From Vitis vinifera (Eukaryota > Streptophyta > Magnoliopsida > Vitales > Vitaceae): a stretch of DNA of 64,000 bases. Below are positions 1 through 12,774 of this stretch, piece by piece (position 1 is the stretch's first letter; the number at the start of each line of letters is the position of its first letter). The notes beneath the pieces are model-generated. The model saw only the letters and a list, made by a program, of their open reading frames with translations. It searched no databases and was not told the DNA's origin. The DNA lies in assembly GCF_030704535.1 (NCBI RefSeq), contig NC_081812.1:15783001-15847000 (forward strand). Direction: 5' to 3'. The translations under genes and the position numbers were made by a program.

Positions 1-617
1 GGTTCTAATGAGTATGAATGGGACCATCGATTTTAAGAACCTGATTACAACCCAGTTATCAATTTTAATTCCATTTGAGAATTTATAATTTTTTTGATGA
101 TATAAATATTTTTAACTCCTTTTTAAACTTGTTCATGTCATGGATTTTCTAGTTAAAGAAGCAAAGCAAAAATAAAACAGCTGTGCTAAAGGCCAAGTAT
201 GGTCACATCAAAGCCAGCAGTAAATTAGTGGAAATGATTCAGTGAGAAAAGCAATTACAAAAGTGCATTTAAATGTGGAACAGATACAGGCAATAATGAT
301 TATGTCAAATAAGATGAATTAATGTCAGCTAAGCATGGGGCTTGGAAACCCAATACCGTTCATTCCACAATATGAATGCTTTGAAACACATACATGTGCT
401 TTAGTCAGAAATGTGCTGTCAACTCATTTTATTCCTTATAATCTTCATTTCTGATGTATGTTAATATTTCATCCTTTGTTGTGATACCATACTAACACTG
501 GTGCTGTGAATATTTATTCAGGTATCAAGGGTTCTTGCGTTGGTTTAGTCCAACGAATTTAATTTTCATATTTAATCAGTGGAGGCCTTATGATTTAACA
601 TTTTGGACATTCTGCAG
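1..617 (+). other. intron of the pectin acetylesterase gene
   Basis: AT-rich sequence with no coding exon that I can recognise. The first exon in the window begins in mid-codon after an AG acceptor at 616-617, so this stretch is inferred to be intronic and to continue left of the window. Confidence 0.6.
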
Positions 618-3600
618 ATTTCTTTGACTGGAATAAAGTCAAGCTGCGGTATTGTGATGGTGCTTCTTTTGCTGGAAACTCTCAAAAGGTTTCTGTCTTG
701 TTTGATGTTTAAGTAACTCTTTTTATAAACAATTGTGCATGCCTCTACATCACACCTAATTAAATAAATAATAAATAATTATGTTGTCTGTTAATTTCTG
801 TGATAGAATGAAACACAACTCTTCTTCAGAGGTCAGCGCATCTGGGAAGCAGTTATGGATGAACTCTTATCAATAGGACTGTCTAATGCTAAACAGGTAT
901 CTTTCTTGATGTAACAAATTTTCTTGTAGTTTCCTTCAAAGATTAAAAGTTGAAGATATTTTGTATGCAAGAACTCTGGGACACCTAGATAATTTTATGC
1001 ATATTACTGTCCACCCTTCAAAAATAGAAGTAGGATGGAAGTTAATCATCCTTCTTCTCCTTTCACTATCATTATGAGTTGATTTCATCTTGACTAATCA
1101 ATTTTTCTATTTCAATGATATGGTGACATAAAATACTTCTAGGTAGGGTAGGAACTGAATTTGTGGCCACCCAAAAATGTCCTGAAAGCTCCAAAGGCTT
1201 TTGGTTCATCCAGACTCTGAAAAATGAATCTAATTTTCAACATTCCAATCAATGAAACTCTGTTGTGCTTTTCCCCTCAATTTTTTCCAGCAATATATGG
1301 AATGGAGATTGAGTGGTGGCATGCCACCTCAGCTCTGAGGATATGCCTTAGCTGTAATATCTCTTTTGAACATTCCATGAAGCATTTGGCTTTCTAAGGC
1401 AATCTTCTCTCAACAAATTTTTTCTTTTTATGGTTCATGGAAAGTGTTTTTAGTCTTACTGATCTATTTGATAACTTCACAGGTTCTTCTTTCAGGGTGC
1501 TCTGCTGGAGGATTGGCAACTCTCATACACTGTGATGACTTCCGGGGGATTTTGCCAAAGGATGCCACTGTCAAATGCCTTGCTGATGCAGGTTTTTTCC
1601 TTGATGAGTATGTTTTTGTACACATTTTACTGCCTTCTGTATAATATTTTTTATTTGAATTGTATATCTATTTTGTCTAGTTACCCTAGGTTTATCCTGT
1701 AGAAGTGCATATATAACTGGAGGATGTATAGTGGTGCAGTAAATTGCTGCCAGGATGTCAAAACTCTTTTGTACTTGAGTTCAGCTTCTGATTTTTTTGT
1801 GACTTGTACAATGCTTGACTTTTGAAGCTTGAAATATAATTTGCCTTATGTTTTCCTTCATTTCAGGAAAGATGTTACTGGAAATCGCAGAATAAGGTCT
1901 TTCTATAGTGATGTTGTCCACCTTCAGGTAGTGCCTTTTGTCTTTAATTTGCTATATATTACATACGTCATGTTTTTTATTTTCCTTCTATACTAGCTTT
2001 GTTTATTTATTTATTTTAACATAAGTTCTTGTTACTCGTCTAATTTTATTTTTCAACCATTGATCATTGTACCAGATGGCCCCAGCACTGCTTTCTTTCT
2101 GCCAATGCTTGTGATGTGCAAAGATAATTTAAAAAAACAAAAGTAAAAAAAAAGGTTAATTATTTGGTAACATTAACTGGAACAAATTATTAATGTGTTA
2201 CAAGTTGGTCTACCATGCTAAGTATTGGATGATATCAATTACCATTGGTGACATATTTGTAGCTTATGAAACCTTATCTGTGAATATCAATTTTTACTGA
2301 GTTTGTTTATTGGACAATGATGGAAACTGTTTAGATCGGTTAATGTAGGCTACATGCTCCATTATCAGTCTATACTTACGATTCTCGAACGACCTTTTAA
2401 AGATAAAAGTAAAAAACAAAATAAAATAAATCCCATTTCTCTGTGTACTTTATATCACAAACCATCTGGTCTGCCCAAGCAACCAGATCAGTGTCCAACT
2501 AGTCCAATTGGAAGACCAAAATGGATTCTAAAATGTTGCTAAAAACAATAATGTATGTCTAAACTAGAATGAGCGCAGCAAAGAGGACTACACCCAGTAC
2601 CCCAAGCATGCTTTGATGGCAAGACAGAACCTGAAGAGTTGAGAATTTGAGAATTGGAATCCAATGCAATCTATCTAGCATATTTCATCTTCTTCTGTTA
2701 CCCTTCTTTCATGCATACCCCACTGTCTTTTCATTTGCTTTTTTACAAATGGTTCAATGGTAATTTTGAAATAATATAATACGCTTGAACTTTTATGCAC
2801 TACATTCAGGCTGGGTCTAATATAGCGTTGGGTTCTTACAGCTTCAAATCTAACAGACTAATGAAAGGTCCTGATGTGCCTCAATAGGATCAGGCCCAGG
2901 ACCAATCCATAAGTCATAGAAGGGTAGAGGAAAAAACTCGGCAAATGAGTGGGATGTTTGTTTCTTTAGGTACTGGTTGTCTAACTATGACTGATTTTTT
3001 TCCTTTTCTCCTGCCAATTTTGTTTTAGCCTTAAGTTTTATTGTTACTCTGTTGACTCTATTTACAAATTTATATCTGGTTAGAATACTTTTCCTTGGTT
3101 TGTGCTTCCTGAAATTTGTTCCTAGGAACTGTTGTTCATTACCCTTCATTCTGTCAGGGTGTAGCAAACAGTTTGGATAAGGATTGTGTTGGAAGAATGG
3201 AACCATCCCAGGCAGGTTTTCTTCTCATTGCTGATGTCTGAAGTGTTTCCTCTTTTGCTGCTCAGCCATTGTCTAATGTAGAATCACTTATTCATTTGAA
3301 TGTCAGTGTTTCTTTCCTCAAGAATTTATCAAGAACATAAAAACCCCAGTTTTCCTTGTCAACCCAGCTTATGATTTTTGGCAGGTAAGTAATCTTTAAA
3401 TACATGCTTCATGTGTTCTTTACAGGATAGGAATTATCCAAGCATCATATATGTTCCCCTACTGATTATATGATTTTCAGATTCAATATGTTTTGATACC
3501 AGCTGAATCAGATCCTTCTGGCAAATGGGCAAAATGCAGACTGAGCATTCAGAAGTGTAGTCCTGCCCAGATTGAAATTCTACATGGTAATGGACTTTTT

Positions 3601-4285
3601 GATATGAATCTACAGCGTATAATTTTTTAACAGTCCTAGCATAACACGTGCTAATGAGCATTATCCCTCAAACTCATTCCTTCCAACATGATTGCGATAT
3701 GAGCAGTATTTAATTTTTTTTTCTTCTGCTTTAAATTTTTTGTGCAGGTTTCCGAAATTCTATGCTAAAGACACTGAGTGAGTTCCAACAAAACAAGGAT
3801 GGAGGCATGTTTATAAACTCTTGCTTTAGTCACTGCCAAACATTGATGACTGAGACATGGCATTCTCCTTATTCTCCCAGGATCAACAATAAGGTAAGTA
3901 TCATTTATATAAATCTATTATAAAAATACATGAATCATGTTATTCAACTAAAGAGGATTGGTGGGCTGTGATTTTATGGATAATCACACAAATTTGGCTG
4001 TCTTATCTTTATGAATCCTTGCTTCTGTTAAATGCTGAAACTCAGACATCCTAAAATTTTGCAGCATCATATGGCACTGAAACATGTTCCCTTAATTGGG
4101 GATTTATTTTATGTATAATTAATGTATACGGTGGAGTGACTATTGGTTTTTTACTGGTCTTTGAACAGACCATTGCAGAATCTGTAGGTGACTGGTACTT
4201 CAACCGAAAATTAGTGAAGCAAATTGATTGCCCTTATCCATGTAATCCTACTTGTTCTAACATGGACTTTACTTGGCATCGATGA
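618..4285 (+). CDS. pectin acetylesterase (CE13), 3' part of gene
   Basis: Secreted cell-wall esterase family that removes acetyl groups from pectin. Nine exons lie in the window: 618-688, 807-896, 1483-1607, 1867-1927, 3158-3211, 3307-3384, 3481-3586, 3748-3893 and 4169-4285, giving about 281 residues to a TGA at 4283-4285. The first exon starts in mid-codon and reads [19 protein letters not shown], a family hallmark. The nucleophile motif GCSAGG is in exon 3, the Asp motif NPAYDFWQ in exon 6, and the His motif SCFSHCQ in exon 8, so the Ser-Asp-His triad is complete. Family members are about 390-420 aa, so the signal peptide and roughly the first third lie left of the window; I see no further exon in 1-617. 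Intron 5 (3212-3306) must use a GC donor to keep frame. Recognition is strong; the family member is not resolved. Confidence 0.93.
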
Positions 4286-4869
4286 AGCTCAATGTGTCAT
4301 CAATTTTGTTGCTGATATCCTAAAGATGGACTTTACCGAGGTTGATGAACCTCCAGATGTCTTGAGGCTGCTTCTCTATCCCCACTCGTTAGCCTGGAGG
4401 AAATTCTTCCCCCGTATCCAGGGCAAGATCCAGCCATTGAATATGGTGTGATTTTATCATTGACATCATCCCTTTCCAGCCATGAAAAACACATTATTGT
4501 ATAATTTGCTGTTTTTTTACAGATTGAAATCTTTGTCTACCCTTCTTGATGAAGTCATTAGTGCTTTCATGGGAGAAGTTATGATATTTAAACCCACATT
4601 GATTTTTTCTTTTTTTTCCTGTCCTGCATCTTATTGTACTCTGGAGTTTATCAGTCACTTATATATGGTGTTTTGTTCCTAGTTAACTTTGCAGAACTGT
4701 GTTCTTTTTGAATCAAGAAGCTTGTTTGTTAATACAAATGTGTATTTGTTGTATTGATATACTTGATCTGCCTTTGGTTTATTGTTGTCCATCTGTGATC
4801 GAGAAGATATGAATCATATATCTCATACATGAAGCCTGTGAACTGGACATGGCTCTAAGTTGAATTTCA

Positions 4870-5044
4870 GGAACGAAGCCCAAGCCCGTCTCTAACCTGA
4901 AGCTACTTCAAACCGTGACTGGGGCTTCAAGACAGACGCTAAAAATCTTTCGGAAAATTTTTGTCATGATAACTGAATAGGGTTAAAATCGTCCAATCCC
5001 GTATACCGCCTCATTTAAAAAACTGTTAATACCCGCCATTTGTG
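4870..5044 (-). repeat. copy A of a dispersed repeat, inverted relative to 22412-22590
   Basis: Read on the minus strand, this matches 22412-22590 on the plus strand. The best part is the block around ATGAGGCGGTATA, followed by GGATTGGAC and TTTTAACCCTATTC. A second shared block contains GTAGCTTCAGG and GCTTGGG. The two copies lie just 3' of the pectin acetylesterase and TRM genes. No coding capacity or known family was recognised. Confidence 0.7.
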
Positions 5045-5189
5045 AATGGCTGTCTTATGCCAGTATCTGTCCTAAAATGGTGGCCCTAGCTCATGCAACA
5101 TATGCTCTAATTTCCCGTCATTCTTGAACTTTCAATCTGTCCAATTGACAAAGGTTGATGCAATTCGTTAAGATCACTCAAGGCAAACA

Positions 5190-5615
5190 CACTTCTTGTG
5201 GGTTTGGATTGAGGTAAATAACTTGTTTAATAAATAGGTAGTTTTTGGGTTAACCCGTATAATATGAATTTGATTTGAATTAGCCCTTCTAATAATCATG
5301 TTTATTAATCTAAATATAATTTAAAATTATTCAATCACTTATTTTAATTTAAAAAATAAAATAAACATATCAATTAAACAATAAACATATTTTATTGAGA
5401 CATTAATCATATAAATATATAAAAATTAACTAAATCTAATTACTAAATAAGATAGTCTGATTATTAAATGGATACGCAACATGTTATTTGTTTAATAATT
5501 AAGTAGTATTTTTTAACATGATTATTATTCGTATCGGGTTTGAGTTGCCCTATGTAAAATGCCTAACTTTTAACACAACACAAACACAATCTACCAACAT
5601 AAATTGCTACCCCTA
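5190..5615. mobile_element. decayed hAT-like MITE
   Basis: The right end reads AAATTGCTACCCCTA, the complement of a TAGGGGTGGCAATT-type terminus that I know from many plant hAT MITEs. The left part carries the matching GGGTTAACCCG-type internal sequence, but its terminal repeat is eroded, so the left boundary is approximate. No coding sequence. Confidence 0.4.
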
Positions 5616-6915
5616 ATTCTCCCTGCTTTATTCAAAAGTTCAATCTAATTGTAGAATACAACATCAAATGAATTGGAATTAAATTCATTAATCACTATAA
5701 TAGGCAAGGAAGGAAATAAACCAAGCATTCAATGAAAAATCGGTATACTTGTGAAGGTGTACACTAATCATTCGAATGGTGAAGTTAAGATGATCATTCT
5801 ACCGTGGAGCCCATCTCTATAAAGAAGCACTTAAGAGGATAATAAAATTGAATAATTTCTTATTGCAATACAAGAGTGTCACACACCATAGCTTGCTTCT
5901 AAATTACAAAAAATTAAAGTTAAGATTTAAGTCAACATCAATTTTAAAAAGAAACAAACAACACTCAACACATACGCATTTTATAGAGACCTCACAGAAG
6001 ATTATATGGATGTAGTTGCATGTTGGGAAATTATTAATTTATATAGTAAGTAGGTTTACATGAAACTCCACAGATTTTTCTATAGTGTATTATATTGTAA
6101 ATTTATTGAATTATTAAGCTAGCAAGTTGGTCCCAAGTTGAGATTGACAAAAACATTATTTAATCGTGGTTATGAATTTATCAAGGTCTTATTGCATCTT
6201 GATCATATTTGTTTGTACCTTTATTTAACGATCTAGATTTTATCATATATGCCAAACAACCTAGATGAAAAGTTCAATAGATATTGGAAGTTAGTATTTT
6301 CCAAAAAAAACCACAATAATTTATTTTTAGTTATTTTGATTTTTAAGCATTAGAAAACATTATTAACACTATCAAATAAGTTTTTTTAAGTTCATTTTAG
6401 TTATTTTTTTAATTAAATGAAGAGTATGGGTTTGAAGTTTGAAAGATAATGGCTGTGAGTTTTTTCAAATACTTTAATAAGACAAATTTGAAAAAATGTT
6501 AAGTGAGTTGGGATGGAGTAGAGATTTTTCTTTTTATCTTTTAAACTTGAGTCGAGTTTTAATATTGTCTTGTCCCACCTTATCTTGTCTCGTCCTCTTT
6601 AAATATATAATTAATAAAAAAAAATTGCTCTAATTTATTTATTGTCATTCTTCCCTTTTCTTAACACATACAAAAGAATATTTCTCATTAAAATAAATTT
6701 AAAAAAATTAAAATATTTATTTATAAATTATATTTACTTTTTATATAATTAAATTTCTTTTTATAAAAAAATTTTAAAAATATAAACAGGTTATGTTGTT
6801 TATTTATTTATTCTTGGTTACCCCAACTCAAACTCATCTTGTTGTGTGGTTTTGAATCTATTATCCTCATTTTTTGTAAATATAATTAATTTTGTTATGA
6901 GAAAGACATATATAC

Positions 6916-7225
6916 TATGTTTGGTTCTGGGAAAAATTTTGGGAAAAATTTAAGAATAAATACAAGGGAAAGAAAATAAAGTAAAAAAGTAGAAAGAAAG
7001 GTAAAAAAATATAAAACAAAAAATATATATATAAAAAAAATTTATATATTATATTAAACTTATTTCAATTTTTTTTTCTTTTATATAAAAATTTAATAAT
7101 TTAAAAATATATAAATTTCTAATTAATTTTAATTATATTTTATTTTTTTTTATAGAAAAATCAAATAAAAAATTTATTATTTTTTAATATATTTCATTTA
7201 ATACTTTCGAGAAACAAACATAACC
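6916..7225. mobile_element. MITE with TATGTTTGGTT / AACAAACATAACC ends
   Basis: The ends are imperfect inverted repeats (TATGTTTGGTTCTGGG at left, GAAACAAACATAACC at right) around an AT-rich, non-coding core. The same ends and similar cores occur at 22662-22988, 29710-29975 and 62345-62648, marking a multicopy family. Confidence 0.6.
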
Positions 7226-8406
7226 TTCAATTGTTAACCTGGAATAAACATAATTATCCGTCACCCTCCATTTATTTAGAAAAGGTGAGATAGAATTAGA
7301 CAAGTCTTTTGAATGCCCCAACCACGGCTCCTTCGCCCTGGAATATGAATGGTGTCATGAGTCATGACTCATCATCACTCAAATGGGTCTGGGTGGACGC
7401 AGTTTGACATTCAGTATACACCCATAATCTGAAGCAAATTAGTATTAATTAGTAAGAAGATATGGTGTCTTCCACCACTGAAAAGACTTGTCGGCAATAC
7501 AGTTGGGACCCTCTTGAGTCTCAACTTGCTAGGATCTTGGATTTGTCCTTCTTTTCATTATGAACTTATTTTCGGATTGTGAGGCTTCTGGTTTGCCCAA
7601 GAGTCAAGTTGGAGCTCAGAATGCCCTCATTTCCCATGCATAGTGAATCATTGCTGGTGTTTATGAACAGTAACTCATAAATAGCCTTTATGAAGGAAAA
7701 ATACCAAGGTATTGATTATGTGCCCATTGAACTTACACTCAAGGCTCATTCAAAGAGTAAAATAATAAAATTTAGACTATTAAATGAGATTATAATAAAT
7801 AAGGAAGATTAAATATAAATAAATGAGATTAAAATAAATAAAAAATAAGACCATAGAATAAAGGAATCTGACATAGATGAGCGATAAGGCAAAAAAACTA
7901 TACGTATACGACACGTTACGATTAATCTTATTTTAATCATAAATCATAGTTATGAATTACGGTTAGCAATAAAAAGTAGTAGTTTTTTTTATATAAAAAA
8001 AGGTCAAGATCCATATAAAAGGAATTATGTAGACATGCATCATGTATAAAATATGGATGAATTTGTAACCCAAGAAAACCACTTTTATGGGGAATGTATT
8101 TTAGGAAAAATAATTCTCATTTCATACCCCATTCTACTTGCCCTTTGGTGTAAAACCATTTTTCCATTTTGATTTTTTTTTTCAAAAATAATTTTATCTT
8201 TTTTACCCTATTTTTTAAAATCTATTTAATTAAAAAGGCAAAATTTATTTTTTAAAAGTATAATTCATTTATTCATTAAATTTTTATTTTGACATCATGT
8301 GTAATTAATGCATTGAAACAAATTAGTTTTTAATATAAAAATATATTCACCTATAATAATTAATAATTTAATAAATAAATAATATCATTTTGAATAATAT
8401 TGATTT

Positions 8407-8409
<3 letters not shown>

Positions 8410-8474
<65 letters not shown>
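8410..8474. repeat. (TA)n microsatellite
   Basis: About 65 bp of uninterrupted TA dinucleotides in AT-rich spacer. Likely length-polymorphic. Confidence 0.95.
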
Positions 8475-8479
<5 letters not shown>

Positions 8480-10402
8480 TTATTTTATTTTGTATTCATA
8501 ATATTTTTATATTTATAATATTTGTGATCTTCATATTATAGATTTCATTTTTTATATTTTTTATGTTTAAAATTTTTATAGAATATTAAACCTATATTTG
8601 AAAAAATAAAAATATAAAAACACTATTGTTTGAAACTAAATTTTTTGTTTCTTCAAAATAAAAATAGAAAAGTAATATAAAAAAAATTAACTTATCTTTA
8701 ATTTTATTAAACAAAAAAATTAGTAATGATCATCCTTTAACACTATTTAATTTTAAAAGTAATATTCGTAGGTAAAATTAAAATTTTATTTTGAAAGTAA
8801 ATTCACAATTCCCATCATAAAACATTGATATTTAAAAAGGAAAAAATATATTTTTTTATTAAATATGTTTTTAAAAAAAGTACATTTTTGTTTGTTTAAA
8901 CTATTAAAATTGTTTTTATTTTTAATAAATATTTAAAAAAAAACAGTAGTTGTGTATTTTTATTTTGGTATGTTATTCAAGAATCATTACCAATCTCATA
9001 ATAACTAAATAGGTCAATAGATAATGCTATCTACAATGTTCTTTTAGTTACTAATATTATTATTTTTAAATAAAAATAATATTATTATCTAATATTTGAG
9101 AATTATTTTCTCGAAAAGACAGTGCACCTTTACATGATTTTTTTATTATTATTATTATTTTAAAATTGTTATGATAAAATCATAATGGGTGATTGTTTTT
9201 ATAACAGGAGACAAAAAATAATAAAATAGTTTCTTGAATATTTAAAATATATATATATATTATAGATTTTGAATTTTTTTTGAGAAAATATTACTATTAG
9301 TTAGTGTTGTAGCAAACCCAACCTTGTAAGTTGTAAGTGGTCCGGGTGCAAAGCGTGTTTTCAACGTATGAGTTCTATGTAATCGATGGGGACGTGACAG
9401 CCCAAATTCAAAACCAACTTACTCGATGCTAATTAATCGATGGTGACTCGCAAAATGTCAAAGAGACCAAACACCACAAGTAACTCCCAAAAAACAAAGG
9501 GAAAAAATAAGGAAAATGTGCAGATAAATGATATTGTTCCCCCCTAACAAGCTCATTTGAGCCTCAACCCACGCAGCCCACGCCTGACTTTTTGTCTCTT
9601 ACTCCTTGGTCAACTATTTGATGCTTGCACATTTTGAAGAAGCTGGCCTTAGCTCAGCAGTAGGCAGTAAATGATACTCGGCTGCTGGTTTCAAATTTGA
9701 ATTTTCTAGATGTGCCCAAAGTCATAATTGGCCGACTTTTATATTTGTCCAAAAAGCTTGAGCCCGAAATCTTTCATATAGAAAACGGAATGGTTGGGTG
9801 GGGGTTGTGTAGATTTGTAACTGTAGACGCGTAGAGGATCAATGCCAATTGATGGGTTTGATTGACTATCTCCATCTTCTTCCCCATGTATTTTCTATCC
9901 ATTTTCATGAATGGGATTTGAACTTTTCCCCATCAGATATGGAGACTTGACCCAAGTGGATAGCCTTCACACTCTTTCCCAACTGCACTCCAATTTTTAT
10001 GCATTTCATAACATGTACGCATGCAAACCCCAATCCCTTCAACATTTGGACTATCCCTTAATCTCCTGTAAATTCATAATGTTGATTTGCATAGGAAAAA
10101 TGAAAGAATATAGACCAATTGGTCATTGTTTCATTAATCTGTATAATATACATATTACCCTATAGTTGCAGATACAATGTTCTATCATAGGTAATAAGGG
10201 GGAAAAGGACGAGTTCCCCCCATCTTTACAGTCCCAAAACCTAATTTAACAGAAGTATGTGTCTCTTCCTTGAGAATAATTTGTATATGCAAAAAAAGAA
10301 GAAGAAAAAAACTAAGGGTGAAGTCTGAGGATGGCCATGGCCGTGCACAAAAATGTGGGATAGTCTCTGTGAATGTCTTCAGTGGAAAACTCTACTTAGT
10401 AT

Positions 10403-12774
10403 TTACACAGATGAACGCCATATCCTTCCTTCCAGAGAAATAACGATGATGGACAAGTCATCGTGGTACCGACGTCGATCTCCCTGTGGGATGTCTAGCA
10501 ACTCATGAAAGTCCATACCTGCAATATTCCAAACCATGGACATTAGATTTGTTTTGTGGAACCCTTTTTTTTTTTTGAACTCATTTAATTTGTTGCTTGG
10601 ATAGAGGTCTTACTAGCTTTCTTTGCTGCTCGGAACAGCACTTCTTCAATGAGATGTTGCGCAGGATCTCCTTCAGGAGATGAAGCAAGGAACATCTCAA
10701 CTTGGGAAACAGCTTCTTGATTGGTGAAGTACTGGTAGAGTCCATCGGAAGACAATATCAAGAACCTATCCTTTAGGCCGAGTCTGTGGTGGTAGAGTGA
10801 TGGAGAACATGAGAGGTAAGGGGAGGTTCCCACATACTCTATTTTGAACATTTCCAGTAGTGCATTATTCCATTTTGGCTGTAAGAAGAGCACAAAAACT
10901 TAGCCCAAGAGATCGGGATGTGTAATCAACACATGAAAACCCCTGGTTGAGGTGAATTGAAATTACCTGTTTGAGAAAGCCAGCCCCAAAAGCACGAGTG
11001 ACCTTCAAGGAACCTTTGACCCGGTCATTTATCACTGCAGAATCATCATCTGGATGTTCATTCTTAATTCTTTCGAATTCCTGAAATTGGGAAAACCAAA
11101 AACCACATCTCTATAAAACTTAAAATCCTTAAATGGCAGAAACCCAAAGAAATATGAGAAGAAGAATTAGGGCTTTACCTCTTTCACATTTGTGCTGTGA
11201 TCCATGGTGAGCTGAAGGGAAGCTAAACTGGGTAATCCGTAAGATTGGTCACCATCGAATGATTCAAGATCATGCAAGGTTTCTTCATTGATTCGTTCCA
11301 AGTCCTGGTGAGCCTTCCTGAGCCAAAGGTGAGGTTCAGATTTGTGAGCTAGAACTGCTCGACTGTCACCCACATTCATCAAGTAAACATCTTCTCCTTT
11401 CATCAACATCACCAAAACACATGAACCCATTAGACATAACTCAGGATTCTCCATTACCATCTTGTCCGCAATGTCCAAATAAGACTCCTCCGTCTTTTTC
11501 AATGCCCGGGACAGTGCTTTCAACACCTCTGAATGGTTAATAGCAGCTGCCCCATCTGGGTCGGAAGGGTTGGACTGTTGCTTTAATCTCCTATCAAGCT
11601 CTGATCTTTCCCTGTCCCATTCACACTTCCATCTCCTCTGGTTCTCCTCCCATTTTTTAGCTGTCCCTCTAATTCTATTCTTCTTGTTCTTACCCTGCTT
11701 TTTGATTGAGTTAGAGTCCACCTCCAAGTTCATGTTCCTATTTCCACATGGGTGATTCTCCTTACCGAAATACTGTAAACGAGCATCAAACATCTGAGCG
11801 TTTGCCCAGGATGGATCAATGTCCTCATCTAAATTCAGATGAGCGGAGACTGGCTCTGCAGATTCGAACTTATCGTTCCATAGTAACCCCTTGAGTTCCT
11901 TATGCACAGCAGAGTAAAGATTAGATAACAAGAAATCAGTAGCATCAGGACCATTGAATCCATCATAAATCCCCACAAAAACCCAACCATGTTCCTCCGA
12001 TATCAACACTTGTACTCGATCCTCCCCTGCTTTTCCTTGTGCCCATTGAAGATTCTGACTGTCGAAAGACTCATTATCTTCATCAACATCATCGCTATTC
12101 AGCAGAGGACCACTCACCGTCACCTTAAATTTCTCATTATTCTTCTCAACCCAATCAGATTCTTTCCCTTTAATCGGCGCAACAGCAGCCGTACGTCCCC
12201 GAGATAATTTACTCGCAATCGCTTTACGAAAATTTCTCATCAAACCTCGCTTCTTGGATTTGGATTTGAACCCAAATTCACTATTTGAGAAACTTCTCTG
12301 CAACTGACCACTGTTCTCCATCGGACCCGAATACAAACCTCGCTCAATCGGGCCTGATAAGAACCCTCTTTCAATCGGCCCCGAAGACGGTACTCCCCCG
12401 GTATTTCGGGGTGGCGTACCGGAGCGCGGAACCGGTTGTAGAGGGATTGAAGCGAAGGAGGTGGAGCTCTCAAACGCGGAGGCTCGATCGAGGTTGCAGT
12501 TGTAGGAATACGGATCAAGAAGAGCTGTAGAGAGAGGAGTGGCAGTGTTGGCGCTGACAGAAGCGCCGGAGATGGAGCAAAACGTCGTCGTTTGGAAATA
12601 CTCGGTGTGGACTTGGGAGGAAGAGATGCGACATGGGTGAGGTCGTATGTAGCAGAAAGAGTGACCCAGCCCTTCGTCCAGAGACTCCGACAGAATCATA
12701 TCGATGTCGTGGCGCCGGGAAACTTCTCCGGCACCGGCGAAGCAGATGCCGACCTTTCCGAATCCGTTGCCCAT
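10403..12774 (-). CDS. POLTERGEIST-like protein phosphatase 2C
   Basis: PP2C of the POL/PLL clade, Mn/Mg-dependent Ser/Thr phosphatases; POL and PLL1 act at the plasma membrane in meristem signalling. Four exons (12774-11179, 11080-10967, 10878-10614, 10518-10403) splice to 696 aa. The N-terminus [11 protein letters not shown] offers Gly2 for myristoylation and Cys11 for palmitoylation. [14 protein letters not shown] and the Ser/Gly/Pro-rich SGPIERG repeats are clade hallmarks. Catalytic motifs follow: [36 protein letters not shown], the exon-2 segment [29 protein letters not shown], and [13 protein letters not shown] near the C-terminus. A basic Lys/Arg-rich insertion sits between the first two catalytic blocks, as is usual in POL-type enzymes. 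The ATG at 12774 is fixed by the conserved N-terminus. The length fits PLL4/PLL5 better than the longer POL, but the paralogue assignment is only a suggestion. Confidence 0.94.

Larger units (their letters stand above)
4286..10402. other. AT-rich intergenic spacer between pectin acetylesterase and PP2C
   Basis: It begins with the pectin acetylesterase 3' UTR, then holds copy A of the inverted repeat (4870-5044), a hAT-like MITE relic, a second MITE (6916-7225), a long TA microsatellite (8410-8474) and extended A/T runs. The part at 9300-9900 is less AT-rich. It ends in the PP2C 3' flank. No open frame resembles a known protein, and no RNA gene was recognised. Confidence 0.6.

Noticed and set aside
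9645-9710. tRNA-like A-box and B-box (TTAGCTCAGCAGTAGGC ... GGTTTCAAAT)
   Set aside because: No cloverleaf can be drawn: the acceptor and anticodon stems do not pair. Chance or an ancient SINE relic.
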